Assembly: GCA_035582835.1 (NCBI GenBank)
Contig: JAYKAV010002541.1
Location: 361,181-425,180, forward strand
Direction: 5' to 3'
DNA: 64,000 bases
From: Phoebastria nigripes
Taxonomy: Eukaryota > Chordata > Aves > Procellariiformes > Diomedeidae
Shown here one piece after another: positions 11,724-24,335 of this stretch. Under the pieces are notes generated by a model. The model ran no database searches, was not told where the DNA came from, and saw only the letters and a list, made by a program, of their open reading frames with translations. The position numbers and the translations under genes are program-made. How positions within the stretch are numbered: position 1 is the first letter of the stretch; the number at the start of each line of letters is the position of its first letter.

Positions 11724-12747
11724 GGTGGATCTCCAGTTAAGTGTTGTGAGAACTATAGGACTGCCAGCCTAAAAGTGATCTCAGGTGTCATACACCTGCC
11801 TGCTTTTTAAGGGCATCCTTCACAAATATGCAAAACATGAGCATCTTCTGTGGTGATGCCATGATTTATGGATTTGAACATACAGGGTACTTTAGTAATT
11901 TTAGGGAAATAAAAAATTCTAGCTACTGAAAAGCTCTCTTCAACGCTGTGCAAAACTGTAAAAGTTTTTTAAAATTACNTTTAGTCATGTGCTAAGGATC
12001 CATCAGGAATTACTTAATATGACATTAGACCAATGTTTTTACTGGCTTCCTCTGGGCTAGTTATAAAATTTCCTGCAAAGATCCCATGGCATGATGAATT
12101 TACTGTCCCAGTGCTATGAAGCGATCTCTAATGGTAGTGTCAAGGTGCATGTCTGTCTCTCTGACCAGAGAACTTCTGTGGAACTTGATTTTTTCCATTA
12201 CCCTTTTTGCACTTGAAAGATACAGCAAGCAAGCAAACTAAAAGTTTTTTAAGCTAGCAGGTTTTCCAACATACAGGTCCTGCCCTTAGCATAGGNATCA
12301 CTGTTACTTAAATGCCTCTTTGTTAACATGTCAAAACATTGCTCACCCTACTGTGCTTCCTCAGGGCCGGGGAAGGAGAAAAATTGATTATCTATTACCT
12401 TCTGCTATTACATGTCTTTAGGCTGAAATATGTGGAGGGAATATGATGTGACCCCTTCCTGCAGGGCAGATAATCCTTCTGTCAGGATTAAAAAAATCTA
12501 TGAAAGGTAGTTTATGGGTAGAACTAGTGCACAGTAAACCTTAAAGGAATTGTAGAAATGGTAATTTGCCCAGTTGTTGGAACTGCTCGTCTGTTTGGTC
12601 ACCTTGCAAAGAAGGCATGTACAACAAATAGTAAAATTATTACCATTTATGATATTTTTGTCCCTTGAGATTTTAGAATGCTCAAAGCATTTTGCCTTCC
12701 AAGCAGAGGAACTGTATAGAGCTGAGTCTGATTTTACTACCTGAAAA

Positions 12748-12749
<2 letters not shown>

Positions 12750-12782
<33 letters not shown>
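12750..12782. repeat. Poly-A tract of 33 nt
   Basis: This is an uninterrupted A run. I see no retroposed gene upstream, so it is listed as simple sequence rather than as the tail of a processed pseudogene. Confidence 0.85.
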
Positions 12783-12785
<3 letters not shown>

Positions 12786-15700
12786 CAGGAAGTGCTATCA
12801 AAGAGCAAAACTGTGCAGTAGCCAGTTCTTTTTGGGGGTGGGGTGGGGTGAGGTGAGGGGGAGCAGCTTTAGCATCTTAACTGAAAAATGATTACAATGA
12901 CTATGGATTTAGCTGCTGGATTGACAGAAGCCTGTAAGAAGACTAGTAGCGTCTTAATAAGTATTAGAGGGGGATATTGGTAATTGAGGTACATTGGGAG
13001 CTGAATATGCACGTTGTTTGTTGGAGAGATGTACTGAATTCCTAAAGACTCTCTTAGAGAATTGGTGTTCTAGAAGGAAGCTTAGATTCAAGGAGGCATC
13101 CCAGGAATCTGATATTCAGAGGCTTGTAAAATCATTGGAAAATGCTGTCAAGTGAGTACTTCCAAATACTTTTGGAACAACTGTTTAACTATTGCTGCTG
13201 TTTATATCAGAAGATTCTTGAATATTGTTAATATTCCTGCTTTGACTTTTGAACTACAGAGTTGGAGCACTACTGCTACTGACTACTCATAGTGTGCAAT
13301 GGGCAGACAGTGACTTGTATTTGAACTTTTTTAAGCTGCAGGACAGTCTAAAGAACTTTAGACTGTTCTTGTGTACCAGAAATGTGAGTTTTGTTCCATT
13401 AGGAGGACAGGAATTAATCACTGCAGTGGGAGAGCTATCCTGTCTGTTGGTTGCAGTTAACATTGACATACAGAGCAAAGGTACCTTGTGATTTGATATG
13501 CTTAAGGCCAAGCAGTCCAGGTTAACAGCATCTGTCTGTTATCTGTCCAGATACGCAAAATGAAAATCCTGGCTATTCTTAATAGTATTTATTACTCAGA
13601 TGCTTACTGATCAAAGCCAAATCTGTTGTTATGGAAGCAGACTCATCGGACTATTCAGGTTATGAATTCTTTTGGTCTGTTTCTGCTCTGTGAGTGATAG
13701 CATGTGTGTGGAACCCTGCTTCTTTGAGTAGCAAATGGTTTTAAATCCTGTGCATACACAGTGGCTCAAAGACCTAATATGCTTAAATCTACTCATACTG
13801 TTTCTTCATGGGGTCTTTCTCAAATGAAGCTTGCATGATAAGCAACCATAGGATAAAAATTCCATGGTTTAGGTTGAGTGGAAGAATGCTTTTGCTTTCT
13901 CACTGGAGTTCTTGTTCATGGTTTTAAATAGTTTCATGTCCTCTAACCACTTGTTTAAGCTACGTCAGCTTCTAAACGTTAATATTCATCACAGAAATGA
14001 GAGCTTCCTGGGCTGAATCTTGCTACATTTCCCACTGTATAAGTCTGTAGTTCAGACTTCCATTATTGAAAGGGACCTGAGAATAAGGCCACCTTCTCTG
14101 TGAGCTGGTGGGGGTGGAGGAACCCATGACTGAAATCATACATTGGTAAGTTGTAGGCATTGTAATACTGTTGGCATAGTAACAATGGACTGGAGTGTGA
14201 GACAACAGGGCTTTTGTCAGAGTGACTACAGAAAATGGTTTGGGACACTCTACCATGGCATATACAACTGCAGTGCTCCCTGGTGGACCTTGGCAGAAGA
14301 ACAGGAGGGAAATTGATTATCAGTTCCTGTATGTGAAGGATACCTCTTCAGTATGTGGCATCTATGTGCAGGCAGGTCTGTTAATGTAGTACAGTCTACA
14401 GGAGTTACTGTTACAGGAAAAGCTGCCAAAATGAGATGGGGTTGTTTGCTGTAAAGGCTCCAGGGAATCCTTTCTGCTGGCATTTTGCATCTGTGCNCAT
14501 GTTGCTGTAATAGATGTTTTATGAAGAAAATCTGTGAGCAGTGTCAGTCACCCATGTGTGCCTGACAAAGGTCTTGGAGTGCCAGGAGCCTTGAAACGAG
14601 TGGATCATTGACGCAAGGTGGAAGTGCCCTACCACAACATTTTTGTGAGAGGACCAGGCATTGAGCTGGATTAATCCTGAGGTTAAATCCTCTTCAGAAA
14701 CAAATTCAACAGTAAACTTGATAGCAGAGAGGATGATGCTTTGTACAAATTGGGTGAAAATGAGCCTTACTTCAGGTGAGGAAGACTTGTCTGCAGAGTT
14801 ATGCCAATAAAATGACTTCTTGTTTTCGTATCTGAAACTAGTGGTGCTGAAGGCTTGTAAAACCTGTCACATTACTGTGTTGCTTACACTCCTTAAGGCT
14901 ATCGTTTATATTATAGTATTTGTATTGGTAAAAGTTGATTGAAATTCAGCTTCATGAAAATAGGTTGAGAAGGATTGCCTTGTCTGGGATTTCATACACC
15001 ATGTATATTTTGGAAGCCGTATGTCTTTCTGTTAGGTTTGGACTGTATCGACAGTTAATATGTTACAACCTATCTGTGGGTTTTAGACTTCTTGCCAGTT
15101 CTATTTCTCCTTTCCTAAAATTCAGGTATCAAGAAAACTAGTCTTTTTGCCTTATTTGGCTGCTTGGTGCAGGAGAATCTGTGGAGGACAAGAAGAGAGT
15201 CATTTATTTTATGATGTTTCTTTACAAGCATTGATTAAATCAGAATCTGGTTACTTGCAGCAAAGAAGGTGGTACGATAATATGCAAAACATTATTGGAA
15301 AACTTGCTGTAGGGCATTTATGGGAAGTAAGGTCTTCAAAAGTACTGATGTTAACTATTAACAAATTGAGAGGGAGCAGAAGAGGAAGTTCCATATTATC
15401 CAGAACATAGTAATGGAACAGATACTGCTCTTGCAGACACTGAAACTGCTTTCAGGTGTCCGATACCAGTTTACAGTGGCTTTCTAAATATCTTGCAGAA
15501 ATACTTAATCTTATGGGACTATGCTTCTGATTACTGTAGCAATATCTGCTTTTGACTTCTGAGAGGAACCATGTGGTCTTAATGCAGTTCATATGTGGTT
15601 TAAAAACAATGTCTAGATATATGTGTAGCTGCTAAGGCATAAATGAGTGGGGCCAATTCTAGCAGAGTTCTTGGATATTTTCTTATTCTAATGGAAAACA

Positions 15701-18019
15701 TTGATTAAAGTATTACTGTAGGATATAAAGGTCTTGCTTGTAAAAATGTGCAGGCAATTAAATATTTGTTATATAGTGAACAAAGGAAGGTGTCTCTTTT
15801 TAATGATTTGGTCTTTCTGCAACGTAAAGCAAGTGTACAAAATGAACTACGGGTGACTGAAGCCTACTGAAAATACTGAGCGCTTGCCTCTTGTTCTGTG
15901 TGGTCTTCGCGTCAGTCTTTCATGCAGCTAAGACTCATGATGAACATAGACTCCTGTACTCCAGTAATTAATTGTTCTTCCATGTTCATACAAATGCACC
16001 ATGCTTCTTAGACAAAGCTATTGCTTTCTAGGAAAGGCTGAAGTGTCTGATGTGAATCCTGCTGTTCACGCTGCTGTATGTAGTCTTCATGCTTTGCTGA
16101 TGTCTTGTCCAAGCAAGCAGTACTGAGTAATGCCGTGGTTAGGTACTGTGCTCTTGACCTAGCTATGGTATTGGATACTGAACTTACATGACAAGGGAGC
16201 CAAGAGGTTGAACTGGCTGCAACAGTTTGTTTTTATTTTCTTGTTTGGGGTGATACAAGGATGGCATAGGACACAGGTGTGACCCAGGAGAGGAGCCCGC
16301 TCAGACTGATCTAATATGCATCCTTCCCTAGCGTGAGACCCACAATAGTGATGATATCTTACCTGACAGTTTGAGATTTTTGCAGTGTAGAATATTTGCT
16401 TGTCAAGTACCTAATGCTAAATAGGATAAGACTTGCACTGCCCTGTATCAACAGGGCATGGTGGTGAGCAGTTCTGGGACTGGAGAATAAATGGATATAG
16501 CTCTGTCCTTTAAGAATAGAAAGCAATGTGACTGTTTTACATAATAATGTGGTCTAAGATAGTGGCTGGGGAAAGTTTCCAAGACTGATACATGTAGTAC
16601 TGCTAGCTATTCAGTTGTTAGGAGAGTTNTATATCTGCTTGAACTTAATGTATTCTTAGCTTCCTGATGTTTACTTCAGAAGCAGAATTTCTGAGAATAC
16701 CCGTCTTCTGGCCAACCTGTAGCTTTAGCCACAATTTCATGGACTGATGAGCTTGGTATCCCTAAGATTTCATGTACTTCTTGTATTTCTCAAATATTTG
16801 GTAACTATGCTGTGGACTAATGATGAGTTTACAAAATTGGCACAAGGTTCAAGTTTTATGCAAAATATGCGGAAGTTATTTGGCATGTTGGGGCTTCTTT
16901 AATCTTGACAGTTTCAACTCTTAATCACATGAAAATGTTACTGTGTGTGTTCCATAGGGTGTGTGACTAAGATACCATCCCCAAGTGGTGTACTGTTGAA
17001 AGCTGGTAGGCACTGAAGTTCACCTCTGGAAAAGCCTGGAAAAGCTGTGCTCTTGGATTGTGACAGTTGTTTTGTTTGGTGTTTTGTTTTTTTTTTCTTT
17101 TTTCTCTTTTCTCTTTGCTGCCTTGTGCTCACCTCACTGAATGGTGGGTTGAGAGCTGCTGCTAGGTTTGAATCTCTTCAATGCATATTTCTTCTGGTGC
17201 TAAAAAGAGAAACCGGTTTTGATTGTGCATGCACCCTTTCTGTTTCAGAAAAATGGTAGATCCAGGACAGGTTCTAAAAAACTTTTAAGACTCCTCAGGT
17301 TATGTTGCTTTCTGAGTGTTAGATTTTAGTGCACTGGCAAATAATGCATTCTGATAGCCACATAGCTAATTCCACATGCAATCTATCACCTGACTTCCAC
17401 CAGGATTTTTTTGCCCCAGAGTTCACCTGGAAGAAATAGTTAGCATATGCAGAAGGAGATTGGAATTGGTCTTTGGTTTCTCTTAACTCTCCTCAATACT
17501 TTTTCCTCTTATGATGCTACTTGTTGACTGATTTGCCTCGGTGGCTGCTTTTGCTTTTCAAGGACACTGAAAGCAGGGCTCTTAATCTGTCAAGTGGGAT
17601 ATCAGGAGTACAGCTGACATTTATTTGAATAAAACTTGAAGTAGAAAGGTGAATTCGTTCAGAGAAAAGTGAAATTGGAACCAAGCAATGAAGACTTGTC
17701 CTTAAAGCAGCTTTCAGCTTGGGATATAGGTGAAAACATAAATTGCTCAGACAGTAGGGCAGCAGTTAAGATTTCTAGTTGTTCAATAAATAGTATACTA
17801 AAACAAATGCTAAGAAACTAAGTAGCTGCAGAGTTGTTGCTTGCAAGGAAAAGGGGCGTGATTTAGTTGTGGCATAGTGAGGCCTCAACCCGTACCATCT
17901 ACAAATGGGCTAAATGTTCTTTGGTTTTTTTAAAGCTCTTTTGGTTAAAGGGTCTTCTATTCCATTTTGCACACTAACAACATGTGTGTTCCAGATGACT
18001 ATTTGAACACACTTTGTGA

Positions 18020-18258
18020 AATGGGCACAAACTGAAACTTGGGAGGTTCCCTCTGAACATCAGGAAACACTTTTTTACTGTTAGGGTGACCAATCACCAG
18101 CATAAGTTGCCCAGAGAGGTCGTGGAGTCTCCTTCCTTGGAGATATTGAAAAGCTATCTGGGCACAGTCCTGTGCAACTGGCTGTAGGTGTCCCTGCTTC
18201 AGCAGGGAGGTTGTTCCAGATGATCTACAGAGGTCCATTTGACCTCCACCATTAGTGT
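18020..18258 (+). mobile_element. CR1 LINE 3' fragment
   Basis: The sequence carries CR1 3'-end landmarks in order: GGGCACAAACTGAAACTTGG, CATCAGGAAACACTTTTTTA, TTGCCCAGAGAGGTCGTGGA, GCTTCAGCAGGGAGGTTG and CCAGATGATCTACAGAGGTC. It is 5' truncated and the terminal octamers are degraded, so this copy is older than the others. A minus-strand frame through it is spurious. An 87-nt T run begins 35 bp downstream. Confidence 0.85.
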
Positions 18259-18288
18259 ATTGTCTTTTATTGCTTGTTAGCTCAAAGA

Positions 18289-18292
<4 letters not shown>

Positions 18293-18379
<87 letters not shown>
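18293..18379. repeat. Poly-T tract of 87 nt
   Basis: This is an uninterrupted run of T. It is far longer than other homopolymers in the window and produces artefactual poly-Phe and poly-Lys frames. It follows the CR1 end at 18258 but CR1 does not use a poly-A tail. It may be expanded low-complexity DNA, and its length is likely to be unreliable in the assembly. Confidence 0.9.
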
Positions 18380-18380
<1 letters not shown>

Positions 18381-20021
18381 GGTAACTTAAATGAAGCTTC
18401 TAGAGTTCTTAGATTTTGCAGGTTTGTTGTGGAAGCCCCAAAGCTTCCTACACTACACAGCTTTTGGTGCAGATTGTGTGGTTGGGGGGAGCATTCTGGA
18501 ATGACAAAGCCATCCCTTGCATGATGCAAAAAAGACCCCCAACAAACAAAAAACTGCAGTGACACTAAGGTTTTGAGGTTGCTCTCTAGAAGACTGCCTT
18601 CTGCATAACCTGCATATACTTTTGTTTTCTCACTGTTAGCTGAAATGGAAAATTTTAACTTGAAAAGTATTCTATCCAAAAAAGGAAACAGGAATATTTA
18701 CTTCATTAAGTCCAGGCAAGATCAAGGCTTTGAATAGCTGCTCATGTAGGCTGAGCAATCTACCAACTCTGTCTCTTTCTCTGAGGGGAGAAGGATATTA
18801 TCAGCTGCTGTGCTGCCTACAGCTTCTGGAACTTTCTGCTTGTTCTCTCTCCCTATGCGTATTTAATCACTGGTAGGCAGAACTGGCGTACCAGGGAGCG
18901 ATTTTGTAGTGCTTCCTACATACAGAAAACTAATCATAGTTAAGATGCACCTACTAATGGGGAAACAGTTGTGGGCAGTCACTGAGGGAGGAGGGATCCT
19001 TTTAAAAAGGTATCTTCTTACCCTGCTGGAAGAACTCTGACTGTTGCAGTGATGCTTGTGGTTTTGGTTGTCTGGTTCAGATCCTTTTCCTCTACCTTAC
19101 TTTGATTAGATAAATCTGATCTCTGAACCATCTAGTGCAAACTTAATTCTAGAATACATTTAAGTATTTTGTAGTGCATTGGGAAGTGAGGTTTATGGTG
19201 TGTATATATAGACCAGGAGTCAGGCTATTTTGCGAAGAGGTTGAAACTTCAGTGAGCAAAGTCTAAAAGTACTTCTGGGGCAAACAATGAAAAGGCTGAG
19301 ACAAAAGAGTCTTTCTGAAAAATTAGAGCTTGCATAAAAATAGGATAAAGTCCTTTTAAAGTGGTGCTTCGTAATATTCTTTTTGTCTAGATTCTTCTCC
19401 CCTCAAAACAAACAAAAAAAGTTGGTAATGGGAGACCTTGTTCATGCTGCTGCTTTGATGATTTCTTACTGCTGCCTTGAAGCCTGTTTCTGTGAATCGT
19501 TCACCTAAGCTGAAAGAAACTCTGACCTCTAAGCATTGTTTCCATTTCATGTTTTACTGGGCCTCTGCTCCTCAATTTGGTAGTTGCATCCTGTTACTGT
19601 AGGAACTGGTACAATTTCTGCAGCATATGGATGCATGAGAACCTGCCTTTCAAAGAGCAGATCTATGTCAAGAAAGTGAGATGTTTGATATGACTATCCT
19701 CTGTTCCCAATGGACCAAATGGTCATTTCAGCCATAAAGCAAGAAGTGCCTCTGCTAGGAGCCATATTCCAAGCTGTCTGCATGTATAGTCTCCTAGCAT
19801 ATACTGATGCCCTCAGCAGTTGCTATTATTGCTTATCTGATGACAAGGTAATAGAAACATGCAAGCAGGTGCTATGATTTTATCTAGACTACATCACATT
19901 TGGCCAAAGTACCATTTCTTTACTAGAGGTAGCTTTCTTTTACTTAGAAACAACCATTTAAGACCATGTGTCCGTATAAATTGTAAAACTATATATCTCC
20001 AGGAGCTGGGCTGTAGGATTA

Positions 20022-22500
20022 CAATCACAGAAAGGTTTGTATTGGAAGGGACCTTTAAAGATCATGTAGTCCAACTCCCCTGCCATGGGCAGGGATAACT
20101 TTCACTAGATGAGGTTGCTCAAAGCCCTGTGCAACCTGACCTTGAACACTTCCAATGATGGGGCATCCACAACTTCTCTAGGCAACCTGTTCCAGCCTTA
20201 CAGAAGTTCAGATACATGACATCTGTAGCTTTTCCTTTGTTGGCTGATGCAATCACTCCATTGTAGAATGCTACCAAATTAGTCAGGCATGATCTGTCCT
20301 TAGTGTCTCTAATCAGCTCCCTGTCTTCCGTGTGTTTCAACATGTCTTCCAGGAGGATCTGTTCCATGATTTTACAGGGCATGGAAGTAAGGCTGACTGG
20401 CCGGTAGTTCCCAGGGTCCTCCTTTTTACCTTTTTTAAAAATGGGCGTGATGTTTCCCTTTTTCCAGTCACTGGGGATTTGCCTGACTGCCATGACTTTT
20501 TGAATATGATTGAGAATGGCTTGGCAACTACATCAGCCAGTTCCTTCAGGACCCTGGGATACATCTCACTGGGTCCTATGGATTTTATGTAAATAGAAGT
20601 TCCTCAGGTGATCTTGAACCTGATCTTCACTTACAATGGGAGGGACTTCATTCTCCAGTCCCTGCCTTGAGGTTCAGGGGCTTGAGAGATCTGGGAAGAG
20701 AGATTACTATTGAAAACTGAGGCAAAAAAAATTGTTGAGTACCTCAGCCTTCTCCATATCAGTTGTCACTTGTTCTCATGTCTTATTTATCAAGGGGGGT
20801 ATGTTTTCTTTAATGTTCCTTTTCTAGCCAATGTTCCTGTAGAAGCCCTTCTTATTGTTTGCATCCCGTGCCAGATTCAGCTCCAACTGTGCCTTAGCTT
20901 TACTGATCTCATCCCTACACATCCGGACAGCATCCCTGTATTCTTCCCAGGATACATGTCCCTAGTTCCACTGCCTGTGCATTTCCTTCTTGCACTTTAG
21001 TTTGACCAGGAGGTCCTTAGTTAGCTGTGTTTGTCTCCTGCCTTCCTTGCCTGATTTCTTACACGTGGGAATCGAGAGCTCTTGCGCTCTAAGAAAAATG
21101 TCCTTAAAGAGCTGCCAGCTCTGTTCAGCTCCTTTGTCCCTGAGGGCAGTTTCCCAGGGGGTCCCATCCATTAATTCCTTAAACAATTGAAAGTTTGCTC
21201 TCCTAAAATTGAGAGTCCTGACTCTATTCTTCACCTGGCCCATATCCCTCAAGATTGTGAATTCCACTAGGGCATGACCAGTGCAGCTTAGGCTGCCACC
21301 AATCGACATCCCTAATTAGTTCATCTGTGTTGATAGGCAACAGGTCTAGTAATGCTTCTCCTCTGGTTGAGCTGTCTATCACCTAGATTAAGAAGTTATC
21401 CTTGATGCACTCCAGAAGTCTCCTGGACTGCTTACAGCTTGCTGTGGTGCTTTTCCAGCAGATGTCAGGGTGGTTGAAGTCCCCCAGCAGGATCAGAGCC
21501 TGCGAGCGTGATGCCTCCTGTAGCTGAAGTAAGAACTCTTCATCAACAAGCTCCCCTTCGTTGGGTGGCCTGTAGTAAACACCAACCATGAGGTTTCCTT
21601 TGTTGGCTTGGCCCCTGATTTTTACCCATAAGCTCTCAACTTGTCTTGAAAAACTTGCTGTTTTTCAAAGGCAGCTCTGTGGAGTCAATCCTTTTTTTTT
21701 TTTTTTTTTTTACATAGAGGGCAACCGCCTGCTTCTCCTTCCCTGCCTGCCCTTCTGAACAGTTTCTAGCCATCGATTGCCGCACTCCAGTTGTGTGATC
21801 CTTCCCACCATGTTTCAGTGATAGTGATTAGATCGTAGCTTTCTAGCTGCACAGTGGCTTCCAACTCCTCCTGTTTGCTACCCATGCTGCGTGCATTGGC
21901 ATAGAGGCACTTCAGCTGGGTCATCGACAGTGTCACCTTTTTACAGGAACATGCCCTAATTCCTTTGAGGCATTTCACAGGTGTTTCCCTCTTAGTTCCT
22001 AATATATCAGCAGTCCCTGGCTTTTGCATGTTGCTCAAAACTCCATCACTTTCCCCTGCTACTTGTCTGCTGCTTTCTCCTGCTGTCAAAACTCTCATTT
22101 CTGTCTATGCTGTTGGAGAGCACTGTTCTAATTCCCTTTACAATTTTTTGTTTCAGCGTAGCGGGGCCTAGTGTTGCTTTTGTAAGCTTCTGTTCATCTA
22201 CTTCATACTGCTGCGGTCGGCATATTTGTCTCTTGCTCTGTCTGGCCCCAACAAAGAACAAAACCAACACGCTGGTTCATTGCGAATAAAACCGTTGTCT
22301 GGGGTAATGGGAAACTGGGATGCCCTGAACAAGGGAAGTAGGGAAGGCAAAATGATGGGAGGTGCTTGGAGCCGACATTGACCCACCAGGACTTTGGCTG
22401 GTAATGTTAGATATACTCTTAACTAGAACAACAAAATGATCTTTTTCAACTCCTGTCACTGGCATGTGTCCCTGTACTGTCCTTTCTTGTGCCAACTAGA
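20022..22500 (-). mobile_element. CR1 LINE, 5' portion joined to its 3' end by an internal deletion
   Basis: Read on the minus strand, this copy has an endonuclease with CLYANARSMGSKQEELEATV, ITETWW, GVYYRPPNEGEL and ILLGDFNHPDICW, all expected catalytic and binding motifs. The N-terminal part of the reverse transcriptase follows ([18 protein letters not shown]). At RT motif A the sequence reads [10 protein letters not shown] and jumps at about 20196 straight into the 3' UTR (GGAACAGGTTGCC...). The catalytic YADD region is therefore absent and the motif A aspartate is asparagine. The 3' end lies near 20022. The 5' limit is uncertain, between about 22270 and 22500, and upstream sequence may be ORF1 remnant. 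A T run at about 21691-21710 interrupts it. Confidence 0.9.
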
Positions 22501-24294
22501 GCACATCATGTCATTGCATGATGAACTGGATTGGGCAAGTGATCACTCTTCTAACCTGCCTTGTTGGCTGACTAAACATTTGTAGCCACCCAAAGCAGGG
22601 TGGGCAGCATAGGGCCGGGGATGGCGATTCTGCCAGCCTGGTCTAGGTGAAACTGTAGCCTGTGATAGTGCTGTTTTGCCGGAGGGCAGCTTTACAATTC
22701 TTTGCAGTCCTTCAACCATTTTTTTTTTTTTTTTTTTAAATTGGGGGAGGGGATAAAGGCTGCATGCTCTCTTGCTCTCTGTTCTGAAGTGTTGTCTGTT
22801 CTCATCCTACTAGAGATGTTCCTTATTCCTGTGGAGCTTGGTGCTTGGCCATCCCTTCTCTCCTTCAAGCTACGCACTGTTCTGCACGGCCCCTTTGTCC
22901 CAGGGGTGTTGAGACTAGCTGAACTTAATTTCTCAGCTTAGGGAGGTCCTTAGCCTTTGCCGCAGAAAATGCAGCTCTTCAGCCTGGAAGAGTCCATTCC
23001 AGTCTGCCATCTGAGCAATAAAACCCTACAAAGCAGCCATGGTAATGCAGGTCTTTGAAGTCTTCAGCAGTTAACTGTTTGCAGACACGTTTGTTGCTGG
23101 AGATCCAGTCTTNTGCAACTTTTCCTTACTTGTCCTACCTGCACCCATGGGGACTTCTACTGTATTTCTCCCTGAATTCCCTTAGGGATTTAATTGCTCA
23201 CCCTGCCTTTATTCTTCCTTTTTGCTTCTTCTGCATGTTCTTTCATGTTTGTCTCTCTCTTTTACCAAATGCATTCCTGCCCTTCTGTCCCTGAACTGCC
23301 ACCTGGTTATCATCTCTTCTTACCAATAAACCACCTGCAGTGCTCCCAGATATGTCTGCTTATTGCCTCTACCCTACCCTGACTCTGAACTAAATCCTTT
23401 GGTGTGCTTAGCCTCTCTGCTCCATAATCCTCTCTTCATTCAGCTTTGATGGCTTTCACTATGGAGGGGCAGTCAAGAGCATAGGACCTGCTCCTCTCCT
23501 TTTTTCCAACTCCTCTTAGCTGAGCTGGCAGTGGTGTTTGAGGCCATAGATGTCATCAGGTCAAGTAGTGATACTCAAACCTTTAGAACTGTGTGCAGCC
23601 TCTGTAGTGATACTGCCTCTCACGTTTTCATCTTGTAATTCTGATGGCTGATGAATATAGCCTTTTTCTTAATCATGCAGCCAAGACTGGGATTGCTTAC
23701 AGAGGTGGAAGTTAATCAGTGATACAGTTGTGGTTAATGTTATTAGCTATATCTCATATATTCAACTTCATGAAGCTAAGAGTAGGGTGCTACAACTTTT
23801 TTTATATGGGGTCATTTAGCAAAAAGGCTTATGTATCTGGTAACTTGCCAAAATGGGATTATTAGATCTGAATCACAGAAGTGTAATTTCTAGGTGAGAA
23901 ATTGTTCTTGTAACATGAGAAAAGCTTCAGAACCTCAATGGTTTGATTTACGTGTAGAAGTAGTTACGGGAGAAGATGCATTTAGCATTGGCTGAAAAGA
24001 ATTATTAGTTTGGATTCCAGTGTGTTGTCTAGATGTTTTCAGAATGTGGAGGTAAATGACCACATTATGTTTCTTGTCAAGTATGACTTGGAAACATGTC
24101 CTGCATGGGACTAGTACTGAAGTGTGTGTATTCCTGGGACCTAAGGTTAGTGAGAGACTGACCAGCTTTAATGGTATCCTTTAGAGAGATGGAAGATAGT
24201 CCATATGTTGTGAGTCAAAAGGAAGGCTTTTTCTTAGGCAGTTTTCTCTGTACCTTGATACTTTGGGAGTAAGTAGATAAAGCTACAGTAATAT

Positions 24295-24335
24295 GGTTTG
24301 GAAAGGACCTTTGGAGATCATCTCCAGCAGGTGAA
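24295..24335 (-). mobile_element. Small CR1 3'-end remnant
   Basis: TGGTTTGGAAAGGACCTTTG followed by GAGATCATCTCCAGC matches the conserved end of CR1 seen at 54160 and 20040. It is only about 40 bp, so this is a weak call. Confidence 0.4.

Noticed and set aside
12750..12782. Poly-A tail of a processed pseudogene
   Set aside because: No coding or transcript-like sequence is visible upstream and no flanking duplication was found.
18255..18679. Frames of poly-Phe and poly-Lys
   Set aside because: Created by the T run at 18293-18379.
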